NCBI GenBank assembly: GCA_018658605.1
Contig: JABHUV010000318.1
Coordinates: 1-32,407 of the forward strand
Direction: 5' to 3'
Length of the DNA: 32,407 nt
Source of the DNA: Planctomycetaceae bacterium
GTDB taxonomy: Bacteria > Planctomycetota > Planctomycetia > Pirellulales > Pirellulaceae
Part shown: piece after piece, positions 1-9,140 of the stretch
How positions within the stretch are numbered: the stretch's first letter is position 1
Layout: every line of letters starts with the position of its first letter
Program-made: the position numbers and the translations under genes
Notes under the pieces: generated by a model
Told to the model about the DNA's origin: nothing
Databases searched by the model: none
What the model saw: the letters and a program-made list of their open reading frames with translations, nothing else

Positions 1-2525
1 GACAAACTCGTGTCAACTTGTGGTACTTGGCCACCTTCCATGTCACGCACAAGTGTCCAATGTGAACCCCCCAGCTCACAAGCGGTTTTACCCACCAAAT
101 AAATCGCGTTGCCACTCTCCTTAAAGTCCATCGTCACACATGTACGTGCATCATCGACTTGGCCCATGGCACTGATCAATAAAGTAGACGGAATCGAAAT
201 CGTCTGTTTTTCGCCCGCATCGTTAAACGAAGAAAACTCGTTGTTAAGACTGTCTTTACCTGAAATAAATGGGGTCTGCAAATCAACGGCTATGTCATAA
301 CACGCCAACGCAGCTCGCACTAACGAACCGAGGGTTTCAGGTCGATCCGTATAGCCCCAACAAAAATTGTCCAAGATGGCAATGCGGTCCGGATTAGCAC
401 CCACAGCAACACTATTGCGGATTGCTTCATCAATGCCACTTGTCGCCATGTGATAAGTATCAAAATCACCGTAACGTGGATTCATACCGCAAGAAATAGT
501 TAATGCCCGCCACGAATCAAGGACCGGTCGTACAACAGCTGCATCGCCCGGGCCATCATTGGAGACTCCCACTAAAGGTTTAATCACACTTCCAGCTTGT
601 ACTTCGTGATCATACTGACGAATTACCCATTCTTTACTTGCGACATTGAGGCAACCTAAAATACTCAATAAATCGTTAGAAGCATTTGCCGAAGTACCCT
701 CAAAATCAATATCTGTAATTGCCGGCGGCTCGTAGAACGCATCTCGCACAACTGGTGGTCGACCGTTGTGTAGAAAATCCATCGTCAAATCACCGACCAC
801 GTGGTCTCCATATTTCAAAACTAGTCGCCCAGTGTCTTGGAACTTGCCAATAATATTCGCCGACACGCCTTCCGATTCGCACAAATCATGGAACTCTTGC
901 CAGTTCTCATCGGGAACACTAAAGACCATGCGTTCTTGGGCTTCAGATATCCAAATTTCGGTGTAGTTCAATCCATCATATTTCAATGGACATTTGTCCA
1001 GATACACTTCCACGCCAATCTCTTCACCCATTTCACCAACGGCACTGGCAAACCCACCAGCTCCACAATCCGTTACACACGTATATAAACCACGATCCCG
1101 TGCTTCTATCAATACATCAAGAACCATCTTCTCGGTAATGGCATTGCCAATTTGAACTGCCCCACCGGACAAAGATTCACTATCGCTGGTCAACTCAGCC
1201 GAACTAAATGTTGCTCCATGAATACCATCTCGCCCCGTGTGTCCACCAATCGCCACAACCCATTCACCCGCATGTGCTTCTTTAAATGACATTTCACATG
1301 GAATAATCCCCACGTTGCCCGCATAAACCAATGGATTCCCTAAGTAACGATCATCGAAATACAACGCGCCGTTAACCGTTGGAATTCCCATGCGATTACC
1401 GTAATCACGAACACCAGAGACCACTCCCTTCATCACTCGCCGTGGATGCAATACGCCAGCGGGCAAGTCGTCTAAGGCAGTGTCGGGATTTGCAAAACAA
1501 AAGACGTTTGTGTTACAGATTGGCTTAGCGCCTAATCCGGTGCCCATAGGGTCGCGAATGACTCCACCGATTCCTGTGTTTGCACCGCCGTAAGGTTCAA
1601 GGGCCGAAGGATGGTTATGGGTTTCTACTTTAAAGACAACATTGAACTCATCATTGAACGTAACAATGCCGGCATTATCTTTGAACACACTGACACACCA
1701 ATCATCGTCGCCAAGCTCTTCGCGAATTTGAACGGTAGCACCAAAGATCGTCTCTTTTAGCATATTTTCAAATTGCCGCTCGCCATTCTCATCACGGTAA
1801 GCAATCCGCCCAGCCAGTGTCTTATGGCTACAGTGCTCACTCCACGTCTGCGCAACAGATTCTAATTCAATGTCCGTTGGATCGCGATCTAACTCCTTGA
1901 AATGCTGTTGTATTGTCTGCATTTCCACCAAAGTGAGATATAACTGACCCGTCGCGCTAAGACTTTCGAGTTCGTCATCAGTCAATTCACGAATTCCCAC
2001 CGTTTTCAATTCGAATTCATAAGCGACACCGTGTTCTAACCGATCTAAATCCAGACTGCCGTAAATAACCTGTTCAATCGAATCATTGGCCAAGATTTTT
2101 TCGCTAATAACCTGTACCGTTTCCGGGGCAACGTCTGCCAACCAATACTTACTAAAAGTCCGTACTTGTGTTGCTTGCGCGCCACTATCCTGAATACCCT
2201 TAAGCGCCGTCATAGCGACGGGATCCATGACACCCGGCTTAGGCAGAACGTGCACCAGACTACTTTCGCCAATTGGAGATTCATTCAGCGCAGCGTCACC
2301 GACTTGAGCGACCACTGTCTTTTCGACAACATGATCTGCTAGGATCTTCGCTGCGAGTTGCTGCACTTCCCCTTTATTCAAATCACCCTCAAGTAAGTAT
2401 CCATGAGCAGCAGCCACTCGAACCTGAGCGTCTAGCCCTAGATCGGCAACATCACTTACGATTTCCGCACTACGTCGGTCCACCTGCCCTGTCGCAGGGT
2501 AAATATCAACTTCCCAAAGAGCCAC
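1..2525 (-). CDS. purL: Phosphoribosylformylglycinamidine synthase PurL, partial (C-terminus beyond left edge)
   Basis: Catalyses the ATP- and glutamine-dependent conversion of FGAR to FGAM, step four of de novo purine synthesis, in the cytoplasm. About 841 residues are visible and the frame is still open at the left edge. Residues 1-160 look like two consecutive PurS-like halves; the second contains [10 protein letters not shown] and a KILAND stretch, like stand-alone PurS. The PurL core follows, with [11 protein letters not shown] near 227, the catalytic-site block [14 protein letters not shown] near 301, and GKDSLNNE towards the end. The GTG start at 2523-2525 is chosen because GAGGAA lies about 10 nt upstream and [10 protein letters not shown] begins the PurS-like fold. 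The gene overlaps the end of tyrA by 20 nt in another frame, suggesting translational coupling. The family call is firm; the reading of the N-terminus as a tandem PurS-like module is inference. Confidence 0.95.
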   Translation of the reverse strand, partial: MALWEVDIYPATGQVDRRSAEIVSDVADLGLDAQVRVAAAHGYLLEGDLNKGEVQQLAAKILADHVVEKTVVAQVGDAALNESPIGESSLVHVLPKPGVMDPVAMTALKGIQDSGAQATQVRTFSKYWLADVAPETVQVISEKILANDSIEQVIYGSLDLDRLEHGVAYEFELKTVGIRELTDDELESLSATGQLYLTLVEMQTIQQHFKELDRDPTDIELESVAQTWSEHCSHKTLAGRIAYRDENGERQFENMLKETIFGATVQIREELGDDDWCVSVFKDNAGIVTFNDEFNVVFKVETHNHPSALEPYGGANTGIGGVIRDPMGTGLGAKPICNTNVFCFANPDTALDDLPAGVLHPRRVMKGVVSGVRDYGNRMGIPTVNGALYFDDRYLGNPLVYAGNVGIIPCEMSFKEAHAGEWVVAIGGHTGRDGIHGATFSSAELTSDSESLSGGAVQIGNAITEKMVLDVLIEARDRGLYTCVTDCGAGGFASAVGEMGEEIGVEVYLDKCPLKYDGLNYTEIWISEAQERMVFSVPDENWQEFHDLCESEGVSANIIGKFQDTGRLVLKYGDHVVGDLTMDFLHNGRPPVVRDAFYEPPAITDIDFEGTSANASNDLLSILGCLNVASKEWVIRQYDHEVQAGSVIKPLVGVSNDGPGDAAVVRPVLDSWRALTISCGMNPRYGDFDTYHMATSGIDEAIRNSVAVGANPDRIAILDNFCWGYTDRPETLGSLVRAALACYDIAVDLQTPFISGKDSLNNEFSSFNDAGEKQTISIPSTLLISAMGQVDDARTCVTMDFKESGNAIYLVGKTACELGGSHWTLVRDMEGGQVPQVDTSL

Positions 2526-3348
2526 GTGCTTGTTTTCCTCGTTTAAGGTAACGACTAAGTTTCCGATAATCGCCTTGCTCCAATGCGCAGCGAACTTGTT
2601 CAAGATTGTCTATGAATTGCTCCAAACTTTGAAGCACTTCGACGGAATTATCTCGCATAATTTGCACCCACAATTCTGCGTCTGCACCAGCGATTCGAGT
2701 TGTATCCGCAAAGCCGGTGGCTGCCAATTTCAGCTGCCCAGCGGTAGGAGTTGACGCTAAGACCGCCGCCACGGCATGTGGCATATGGCTAATCATAGCT
2801 ACGCTGCGGTCATGTTCTTTGGTACCCATCGAAACAACAACTGCGCCAATATCTTTCCAGAACTTGACGATCCTTTTTTTTGCTTCCACATTTGTTTTTC
2901 GATCCGGCGTTACCACGACAGTGCGGTTGACGAACAAGTCACTCGCGGCGTGCTCCACCCCAGGTTTTTCATTACCAGCTAATGGGTGACTACCAACAAA
3001 ATGCACATCTCCGGTTTTACCCGACAAAGCTGCAACAATTGATCTCTTGGTACTACCGACATCCGTGATCACCGTGCCTGATGGTGCATGTTGTGATATC
3101 TGTTGAACGTATTGGGCAATGCAGTCAACCGGAGTGCAAACAAAAATCAGGCTAGCCTGAGACACCCCTCTTTCGATGCTAGTAGTCGATTCCGTAATAG
3201 CACCCAATTGAAGTGCTTTGCGCAAACGAGATCGATTCCGGCCGATACCAATGATGCGTCCCTTAAACCCACGCTCGCGCAGTGCTAGACCGATAGATCC
3301 ACCGATCAATCCGACACCAAGAATTGCCACCGTCGCAGGGGGCTTCAT
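2506..3348 (-). CDS. tyrA: Prephenate/arogenate dehydrogenase
   Basis: Oxidative decarboxylation of prephenate (or arogenate) in tyrosine biosynthesis, using NAD(P), cytoplasmic. The protein has 280 residues, normal for a monofunctional TyrA. The N-terminus carries the Rossmann motif [10 protein letters not shown] (residues 11-20). Further on are TDVGSTK, the conserved [11 protein letters not shown] block and SHMPH, all typical of the family. The start at 3348 ([10 protein letters not shown]) is preferred over an upstream ATG at 3432 because GGAAAGG lies just before it and the extra 28 residues would precede the nucleotide-binding strand without purpose. No fused chorismate mutase is seen. 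Its 3' end overlaps purL, so the two are probably one transcript. Substrate and cofactor preference cannot be read from the sequence. Confidence 0.92.
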   Translation of the reverse strand: MKPPATVAILGVGLIGGSIGLALRERGFKGRIIGIGRNRSRLRKALQLGAITESTTSIERGVSQASLIFVCTPVDCIAQYVQQISQHAPSGTVITDVGSTKRSIVAALSGKTGDVHFVGSHPLAGNEKPGVEHAASDLFVNRTVVVTPDRKTNVEAKKRIVKFWKDIGAVVVSMGTKEHDRSVAMISHMPHAVAAVLASTPTAGQLKLAATGFADTTRIAGADAELWVQIMRDNSVEVLQSLEQFIDNLEQVRCALEQGDYRKLSRYLKRGKQARGSLGS

Positions 3349-3535
3349 CGCGAAATCCTTTCCCTCGAGACTCCTAACAGCCCACAGAATACCACATTTA
3401 AAATATGTCCACCACCTACCGACAGCAAACAACCAAATGAAAATACCAAACAGTTTATTTAGCGGTTATTGTCCGACATAGCGTCTGCGACTGTAGCAAA
3501 AGCTACTGAGGCAAGCACCACAAAATACAAGCGTG

Positions 3536-3544
3536 TGATATAAT
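3536..3544 (+). promoter_or_regulatory. Extended -10 promoter candidate for the GspF-like gene
   Basis: TGATATAAT is a perfect extended -10 element about 58 nt before the ATG at 3602. The -35 region is poor, as is common with extended -10 promoters. The element sits between short GCGTG and CACGC arms (3531-3535 and 3552-3556), and a small GTAGC/GCTAC hairpin lies at 3493-3506. Confidence 0.4.
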
Positions 3545-3601
3545 TCATTAGCACGCTTCACTTCAAGTACTGCAGTTATTGCCCCTCTAACAAATTTCCC
3601 T

Positions 3602-4630
3602 ATGCCAACTGTCTCGTCCAAACGACTCGCTGCTTTTAGCCAACAAATGGGGACTTGTCTCAATGCGGGGCTCGACGTCCGTAGCTCATTTGCAAATTGC
3701 CAAGATCTGCTCGGCAAGGGACACAAGGCCAATTGCCTCAAAATTGCAGATATGCTTCAAGACGGCGATATGTTGCATCAGGCATTCAGTGAATCGACTT
3801 CCACTTTTCCGCCACTGATGACCATGATGGTGGAAGTCGGTGAGATTTCCGGGAAAACCGAAGCCGCTTTCAAGGGACTCGCTGATAATTATCAACACCG
3901 AGTGTCCTTGATCCGGACATTTATTAAGGGAATTAGTTGGCCGGTTCTGCAATTTTTGATGGCAACGGGAATCTTTGGCATTGTGCTACTTGTCTTTGCA
4001 ATTTTTCTCGGCAATGGTGAGGCAGCTGACCTAATCCCCGCTTGGGTCGGTGATATCAACACCTTTTATACTTATTGCGCTGTGGTAACACTAGGCTATA
4101 CATTCGTTATCGGTACCGTGTTTGCAATTTACATGCAATGGCTCAACGTTGGCATTTTTCTGGGTGTCGTCATGCATGTACCCGGCTTGAGAAATCCTTT
4201 TTTGAATCTTGCCTTGTCTCGACTCTGCTGGACTTTTGGCCTTGTTCACAATGCCGGCGTAGACGCTCAACGGACTGCCGCCATGGCAATTCGTTCCACT
4301 AATAACCCGATGTTCATCCGCGAGCTAGACGGTATCCTCGGTTCCCTACAAGCAAACCAAGAATTCTATACCGCTTTTTCAAAAGCCGGCAATTTCCCAA
4401 AAGGTTTTTTAGCATCGCTGATGACGGCTGAACAAACTGGTACGATCACAGAATCGCTTTTGCGCGAGGCTGCGATTTACCGCGAAATTACTGAATCTCA
4501 ATTCACATGGTTGACACGCATTACCGGCGGAATCATTTACGGGTGTGTCGGAATTGTGGTCGTCGCCATGATCTTCATTCTCTTCAAGGCACTCTATCTT
4601 GACCCACTCAACAATGCTCTGAATTTCTAA
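3602..4630 (+). CDS. Type II secretion / type IV pilus inner-membrane platform protein (GspF/PilC family)
   Basis: GspF/PilC proteins form the inner-membrane platform of type II secretion systems and type IV pili. This 342-residue protein has two T2SSF repeats. The first (about 8-115) includes MMVEVGEISGKTEAAF, and the second (about 205-315) includes LMTAEQTGTITESLL. The E-x-G-x-x-G pattern is typical of the family. Each repeat is followed by membrane segments: about 110-135, a hydrophobic stretch near 155-195, and a C-terminal helix near 313-332. It is shorter than the usual roughly 400 residues because the N-terminal extension that docks on the GspE ATPase is absent. No gspE, pilin or prepilin peptidase gene is adjacent. 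It converges with the aminotransferase gene, with only 9 nt between stops. No clear Shine-Dalgarno is seen. Whether it works with the secretin at 11172-14744 is unknown. Confidence 0.85.
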   Translation: MPTVSSKRLAAFSQQMGTCLNAGLDVRSSFANCQDLLGKGHKANCLKIADMLQDGDMLHQAFSESTSTFPPLMTMMVEVGEISGKTEAAFKGLADNYQHRVSLIRTFIKGISWPVLQFLMATGIFGIVLLVFAIFLGNGEAADLIPAWVGDINTFYTYCAVVTLGYTFVIGTVFAIYMQWLNVGIFLGVVMHVPGLRNPFLNLALSRLCWTFGLVHNAGVDAQRTAAMAIRSTNNPMFIRELDGILGSLQANQEFYTAFSKAGNFPKGFLASLMTAEQTGTITESLLREAAIYREITESQFTWLTRITGGIIYGCVGIVVVAMIFILFKALYLDPLNNALNF

Positions 4631-4639
4631 TCGTGACAA

Positions 4640-5602
4640 CTACGAATCTCGCTGTCGAGCGGTTAACTCAGCAGCTTGAGCGACAATATCTATTCCCACT
4701 AAATCACTGAATCCTCGTTGCAATGCACGCACCATTTCCCCATCTGCACCCGCACCACACGCTTGTCCATTGCACTCGCGGACTGCCCAGACACTGGGTG
4801 ATGTGCTACACAACATGACCTCGTCTGCTTCCATCAAGTCAGCAACACTAAAATCGGCGTATTGGAAATTCACTCCAAGCTGAGCTGCTAGGTTCTCCAG
4901 CACAGATAAACTGATGCCCGACAGGATGTTCTCTTTTCGTGGAGAGACAAAGCCCGTGTCTTTAATATAGATCAACAAATTGGCGGTGCTCGCTTCGGCA
5001 ATGTTATCATGTTGGTCTAGCAACAGTGCCCGCGATTCAGATTGTTTAGAACGAGCTTCCTGGTCGGCCAAATAATAATGCATACGACTGCGACACTTCA
5101 GATGTGACGGCCAGCAGTTTTCAGGAACTTGACGGTGGGAAACCACTTGCAACGAAACTCCGTCAGAGTACCAACTATGCATTTCCGAGAACGGCAAAGC
5201 CGACGAATAGACCAACACGGTTGGTTCATTCGTCGTAACACGGCCGGGAGTAACTAGCACAACCAAACCTAAATCTGAGCCGGCCCCGCACAATGCGCTG
5301 TTATGAGCGACAATGTCTATCGCCGCAGCCTGCACTCGCGACAATAGTTCCGGCGACGCAATACCTAACGATTCAAGACTCAAAGCAAGCCGTGCAAAAT
5401 GCTCTTCGGCTTGAAACAACTGACCGCCAAATGTCCGCAGTCGTTCGCTGATCGTCGTTCCCATGACAAAACCAATGTCATCTAGTTCGATGTGTAATTG
5501 CTCCCGAGGAACAATGTCTTCGTTGAACAATGCAATTGGGGTTAGATTTGATTGGTCGGAATTCAACAATCTTAAACTCACATTAGATTTAGGTAACAAC
5601 AT
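4640..5602 (-). CDS. Aminotransferase class IV (PLP-dependent; BCAT or PabC-like)
   Basis: Fold-type IV PLP enzyme of 320 residues. Family members include branched-chain aminotransferase, D-amino acid aminotransferase and 4-amino-4-deoxychorismate lyase (PabC). Visible features are the N-terminal strand region with GTTISERLRTFGGQLFQAEE (about 48-67), the likely Schiff-base Lys in HLKCRSRMHYYLADQEA, the cofactor-phosphate loop DNIAEASTANLL, and a later SGISLSVLENL segment. About 20 residues precede the usual family start, so the true start could be internal; no Shine-Dalgarno is evident before the ATG at 5600-5602. Substrate cannot be assigned: the family members differ mainly in active-site loops that I cannot score by eye. 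There is no pabA/pabB or ilv gene beside it. Confidence 0.85.
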   Translation of the reverse strand: MLLPKSNVSLRLLNSDQSNLTPIALFNEDIVPREQLHIELDDIGFVMGTTISERLRTFGGQLFQAEEHFARLALSLESLGIASPELLSRVQAAAIDIVAHNSALCGAGSDLGLVVLVTPGRVTTNEPTVLVYSSALPFSEMHSWYSDGVSLQVVSHRQVPENCWPSHLKCRSRMHYYLADQEARSKQSESRALLLDQHDNIAEASTANLLIYIKDTGFVSPRKENILSGISLSVLENLAAQLGVNFQYADFSVADLMEADEVMLCSTSPSVWAVRECNGQACGAGADGEMVRALQRGFSDLVGIDIVAQAAELTARQRDS

Positions 5603-5630
5603 CTATATAGGAAGTTTAACTGTTTCACGA

Positions 5631-5642
5631 CTACACGTGTAG
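5631..5642. promoter_or_regulatory. Perfect 12-bp palindrome in a divergent promoter region
   Basis: CTACACGTGTAG is perfectly self-complementary. It lies 29 nt upstream of the aminotransferase start (minus strand) and just before the promoter candidates of the plus-strand lipoprotein gene. The location fits an operator for a dimeric regulator, but a chance palindrome cannot be excluded. Confidence 0.25.
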
Positions 5643-5653
5643 GAGGAACGAAT

Positions 5654-5740
5654 TTGTGGTTATTAGTGATACCTATTATAACGATTAGGAAATCTATAAA
5701 AACTTGTTAATTGACACGTTTTTCTCAGCTTCGCTCAAAT
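5654..5740 (+). promoter_or_regulatory. Two sigma70-like promoter candidates upstream of the small lipoprotein gene
   Basis: Candidate one has TTGTGG at 5654-5659, a 17-nt spacer and TATAAC at 5677-5682. Candidate two has a perfect TTGACA at 5711-5716, an 18-nt spacer and TCAAAT at 5735-5740. Both would give a leader of roughly 60-120 nt before the ATG at 5810. They were assigned by consensus matching only. Confidence 0.35.
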
Positions 5741-5809
5741 AGTGAGCTACCTTTACATGGCTACTATTTATTACCACTATTTTTAACGCGAATCGATGGA
5801 GATTTCACT

Positions 5810-6004
5810 ATGAAACGGCTACTCACACTAGGCCTGTTTGCGGTTCTGGTACTCAGTACCGTGGGCTGCTGCCGACCCCTTATCAAGCGACCATTACTAC
5901 GAGGCGGTCTTTTTAACTGTGATCCCTGCCAAACTTCTTATGAAGGCGGCGTGATCATCAGTGATGATGCTGTGCCCGTACCAGCGGACGCAAACGTTCA
6001 ATAG
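5810..6004 (+). CDS. Small putative lipoprotein, 64 residues, unknown function
   Basis: I do not recognise this protein. It begins with a typical lipoprotein signal (MKRLLTLGLFAVLVLSTVGC), in which TVGC is an acceptable though not ideal lipobox; the mature part would start at a Cys-Cys pair. The remainder is short and contains two more Cys (NCDPC) and an acidic tail rich in Asp and Val. The start at 5810 is chosen over the upstream in-frame ATG at 5711 because GGAG lies 8 nt before it and the signal peptide then begins at residue 1. It has its own promoter candidates. Envelope location is inferred from the signal only. Confidence 0.65.
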   Translation: MKRLLTLGLFAVLVLSTVGCCRPLIKRPLLRGGLFNCDPCQTSYEGGVIISDDAVPVPADANVQ

Positions 6005-6319
6005 GTTCGCTTGATCTAATCAGACATTGGTTTGCCTACACCCCTTTTCGCAAACTAGCGCACCGCAAAACACATTTAAACCGGCTCTTAAGAAGCTTTA
6101 CGCATATTTATTATTAATTTTCCTATGCGTGGGATCTGAGACCGGTTTAATGCTGCGCTTAGTAACCCGCACTGCGTAATCGATATATTTTAACAATGCT
6201 GCAGAGCACATAGGCCCTTTTACTGTAGAAGCGTTTGCCGAACTGACTCGCTAACCAACGGATTGCCGAAACTAAACATAGCGCATATTATTTTGGCACA
6301 GGAGGCAATAGTATCAACC
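6005..6319. other. 315-bp intergenic region with a nested inverted repeat
   Basis: There is no convincing coding region between the small lipoprotein gene and the first transglutaminase-like gene. The region holds the two-tier inverted repeat at 6076-6150, listed separately, and AGGAGG at 6300-6305, which lies 14 nt before the chosen ATG. Confidence 0.6.
6076..6150 (+). promoter_or_regulatory. Nested two-tier inverted repeat; possible structured leader RNA
   Basis: The outer arms TTAAACCGG (6076-6084) and CCGGTTTAA (6142-6150) are perfectly complementary over 9 bp, extended by CTC/GAG with one bulged A. The inner arms ACGCATA (6100-6106) and TATGCGT (6124-6130) form a second perfect 7-bp stem with a 17-nt AT-rich loop. 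The structure lies 170 nt before the first transglutaminase-like gene. It has no U-tract directly after the outer stem, so it is a poor intrinsic terminator. Strand is undetermined because the symmetry works both ways; plus is assumed from the downstream gene. Confidence 0.4.
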
Positions 6320-7306
6320 ATGGTATTAAACGGATTCAACCGCAGAGAAAAATCAATCAACCGTCGCCAGTTCAATGGCACCTCAGCAGCACTAGCACTG
6401 CTCGGTAGCACAACCGTCAGCGCCCAAGACGCCGTTTCCGAATTTGCCCCAGTTTATCAACCTGGGACGGTGAGACACTATAAGATCGGTCTAACCCTGC
6501 GAGCACCCACCGCCTATTGCGCCAACGTCTATTTCACAGCCAATGTTCCCGCTAATTGGCCCGGAGAACAAACCGTCAAAGTTGCCAACGAACAATTCAC
6601 GAGACATGTAACTCAATATAAATACCGCGATGGTCTACATGGTCTCAAGCAAATGCTTGTTTTCATTCCACAAGTCCCGGCAGGGCAAACCGCCATGGCA
6701 CATGTCACGTTTGAAGTCATGAAAAACAACGTGCAACACCCTGCCAACGTTTCAGGTCTAACAATCACCACAACGTTACCTCGTACCGTGCGATATTTCC
6801 TAGGAGTCAGCCCACTCATTGAATCTAGTAACGCTATCATCTTGAAGAAAGCAAATGATATTACCCGAGACGCGACATCCACTTGGAATCGAGTCGAACT
6901 TATATACGATTGGATTCGCGAAAATATCATGTACCAAAATGGCGATAGCCAAAGCGCCTTAAAAACGTTACAAGCGGGTTTTGGTGAAAAGGAAGCACTG
7001 ACGAGTTTGTTTATCGCGATGTGTCGTAATTTGAAAATTCCCGCCCGAACAGTCTGGGTGCCAGACCACAACTACGCAGAATTCTATCTACAAGCGCCCG
7101 ATGGCAAGGGCCATTGGTTTCCCTGTGAGCTTTCCGGTCGTCGGTCATTTGGTGAAGTAGCAGATAACAAACCAATGTTATTGCGAGGTGACAATTTTCG
7201 CGTGCCTGAAAAGCAAATGTCACAACGTTATGTCGCAGAACACCTGAAAGCTTCAGGTGGAGCGAAACCGCAAGTTGAATTTGTTCGCGAATACACACAA
7301 GTATAA
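6320..7306 (+). CDS. Transglutaminase-like protein with degenerate active site, Tat-type signal
   Basis: This 328-residue exported protein is paralogous to the next gene. The N-terminus (residues about 7-37) has NRRQFNG followed by a hydrophobic stretch and an Ala-Gln cleavage region, resembling a twin-arginine signal. Residues about 195-265 match the transglutaminase core: VELIYDWIRENI, EALTSLFIAMCRNLKIPAR and DHNYAEFYL. The nucleophile position is Lys224 (GEKEALT) where the paralogue has Cys224 (GDCEELT). His250 is kept, and Glu occupies the usual Asp position in HWFPCEL. It is therefore probably not a Cys protease or transglutaminase; it may be a binding protein or regulator of its partner. 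The start at 6320 is preferred to 6263 because AGGAGG lies 14 nt upstream and the signal begins properly. The codons around Lys224 read cleanly, so a frameshift is unlikely. Confidence 0.8.
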   Translation: MVLNGFNRREKSINRRQFNGTSAALALLGSTTVSAQDAVSEFAPVYQPGTVRHYKIGLTLRAPTAYCANVYFTANVPANWPGEQTVKVANEQFTRHVTQYKYRDGLHGLKQMLVFIPQVPAGQTAMAHVTFEVMKNNVQHPANVSGLTITTTLPRTVRYFLGVSPLIESSNAIILKKANDITRDATSTWNRVELIYDWIRENIMYQNGDSQSALKTLQAGFGEKEALTSLFIAMCRNLKIPARTVWVPDHNYAEFYLQAPDGKGHWFPCELSGRRSFGEVADNKPMLLRGDNFRVPEKQMSQRYVAEHLKASGGAKPQVEFVREYTQV

Positions 7307-7342
7307 ATTCCGCAATTCCCTTCTCAGAAACCTAGGCTCATC

Positions 7343-8374
7343 ATGAACCGACCAGCATTTCTAACGACGCTAACCGTCGCCGCTATGCTCTGGCTGTTCC
7401 ACCCATTTTCAACTGGGCTGTCTGCACAAGTGAGGACATTACCGCAGCGACCGACCCACCAACGGTCTTTGGATAACATTGGCCTCGCGGATTCTCACAA
7501 ACAACAATGGGAAATCGGGATGACGGTTAGGTCACCTGGGGTTTTAACTGGAGTGAGTGGTACGATCACATTACCACTCGATTGGCCTGAACAAAAAGTG
7601 ACAATTATCAAGCGAGAGATACCCGACGGAATCAAAATTCAGTCGAGGATCGTTGGCAGCGACGTCAAGCAAATGTTGATCACGATCGCTCGCGTCAATC
7701 CAACCCCGGAGTTGCGAATTAGTTTTACGGTCGAGGTAGAGCGGTGGTCGATCACCGCGCCGCAGCGAACCAACGAATTGAAGATACCCACAGTGGTAGC
7801 ACCTGAGCTACGAAAGTATATGGGCGTCAGCCCATCTATCGAAACGACCAATCCGTTGATTGTTAAAACAACGAAGGGTATCGGAACTACTGCGGAAAAT
7901 GATTGGCAGCATGTCGAGATGATATACGACTGGGTACGAAAAAACATCCGATACGAGTTTGACAAGGAACTGCAAGGGGCGCTGACGGCATTGCGTAACG
8001 GCAAAGGAGATTGCGAGGAACTGACCAGTTTGTTTATCGCGATTTGTCGTAACCATGGGATCCCCGCGCGCAGTGTCTGGATTCCAGGACACTGTTATCC
8101 CGAGTTCTATTTAGTAGACCGTCGGGGCAACGGTTACTGGTTTCCCGCCCAAGTTGCTGGCACACGCAATTTCGGGTCGATGCCCGAGCGACGCCCAGTA
8201 TTGCAAAAGGGTGATAACTTTCGCATCCCCGGAAACCCACGCCCCCAACGATACGTTGCCGAGACATTTAAAGCCACGCGTTATTCTCAACCACCTACGG
8301 TACAATTTTTCCGCCGCCAAGTCACTGCATCTAAAGACCATTCCGACGATCCCTTCGCCCCCGTGCTAAAATAG
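7343..8374 (+). CDS. Exported transglutaminase-like protein with intact Cys and His
   Basis: A 343-residue protein with a Sec-type signal (about 1-28, ending at LSAQ), an Ig-like or beta-rich middle region (about 55-170), and a transglutaminase core (about 190-270). The core shows VEMIYDWVRKNIRYE, then KGDCEELTSLFIAICRNHGIPAR with the nucleophile Cys224, and IPGHCYPEFYL with His250. The third triad position reads Gln (YWFPAQV) rather than Asp, so catalysis may be altered. Family members act as cysteine proteases, transglutaminases or amidases; the substrate is unknown. It lies 36 nt after its paralogue and is probably co-transcribed. The C-terminal 25 residues are basic then acidic and have no recognised domain. 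Confidence 0.85.
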   Translation: MNRPAFLTTLTVAAMLWLFHPFSTGLSAQVRTLPQRPTHQRSLDNIGLADSHKQQWEIGMTVRSPGVLTGVSGTITLPLDWPEQKVTIIKREIPDGIKIQSRIVGSDVKQMLITIARVNPTPELRISFTVEVERWSITAPQRTNELKIPTVVAPELRKYMGVSPSIETTNPLIVKTTKGIGTTAENDWQHVEMIYDWVRKNIRYEFDKELQGALTALRNGKGDCEELTSLFIAICRNHGIPARSVWIPGHCYPEFYLVDRRGNGYWFPAQVAGTRNFGSMPERRPVLQKGDNFRIPGNPRPQRYVAETFKATRYSQPPTVQFFRRQVTASKDHSDDPFAPVLK

Positions 8375-8539
8375 AATTACTGATTTTGGAATTTGCTGTG
8401 AGCCGTACACTCAGTGGGTCAAATTCGAAAAATCCACGAACGTACTTGGATTCCTCTTTTTTTTCGTTCCTATTTCGATTAAAAACGATCCTCAGCGTTG
8501 GACATTGTGTTAAGCATTCTACTTTTTTGGAGCGTTTAT

Positions 8540-9112
8540 ATGAGTACTGTAGCAGAACCTAGTACCGGTCACGAAATAAGGTCAGAAGTTTTGGGGCCCG
8601 GAATACGAATTGCCGTGGGCTTGCTAGACGGCATCTTTATTAGTATCGGCGGCATGCTTGTCGGTTTGTTCGCCGGGGCTGCACTGTTAGGAATATTGAT
8701 TGGAAGCAGTGGCGCAGCGGTGGGGTCCGAAGAGGCGGCAGTCGGTGCGGCCGTTGGGGGGTTTGTCGGGAGCATTCTCGGAACAATCGTTGGCCCCTTT
8801 TTTATGGCCCTGCTCTTCATGATAATCGAAGGGTGCGTGGGCTTCAGTCCGGCTGGCTTGTTGCTTAAAGTAAAAGTATGCAAAGCTGACGGCACTGCTG
8901 GAAATTTCAAAGTATATGTGCTGCGAGCCTTGATTAAATTTTCACCGACTTTGCTGATGCTATTTTCAATATTTTTAGCGATACCTGAGATTGGCTACCT
9001 ATCGTTTCTCGCCAGCATAGTCCTCTTTTTTGGACTTTTTACGGCGCTTGGCGATTCAAAGCAAACGCTCTATGACAAACTGTCGGGGACAGCCGTGGGG
9101 CGAAAGGTCTAA
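8540..9112 (+). CDS. RDD family integral membrane protein
   Basis: A 190-residue membrane protein of the RDD family, a poorly characterised group of small multi-pass proteins, some implicated in ion transport. The name-giving residues are in GIRIAVGLLDGIF (about 18-30). Two further hydrophobic regions span a Gly/Ala-rich segment (about 32-75) and GTIVGPFFMALLFMII. After SPAGLLLKVKVCKADGTAG, a family hallmark, come C-terminal helices (about 130-175). The start at 8540 is preferred to 8498 because TTGGAG lies 8 nt upstream. An intrinsic terminator follows. The unusually Gly/Ala-rich first loop is notable. Function is not assigned. Confidence 0.8.
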   Translation: MSTVAEPSTGHEIRSEVLGPGIRIAVGLLDGIFISIGGMLVGLFAGAALLGILIGSSGAAVGSEEAAVGAAVGGFVGSILGTIVGPFFMALLFMIIEGCVGFSPAGLLLKVKVCKADGTAGNFKVYVLRALIKFSPTLLMLFSIFLAIPEIGYLSFLASIVLFFGLFTALGDSKQTLYDKLSGTAVGRKV

Positions 9113-9140
9113 ACCCGCAAAATAGATTAAGCCATATTAA

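Noticed and set aside
6613..7071. 152-residue open frame on the minus strand across the first transglutaminase-like gene
   Set aside because: It is antisense to a gene with clear homology to its neighbour, has no Shine-Dalgarno and no recognisable domain.
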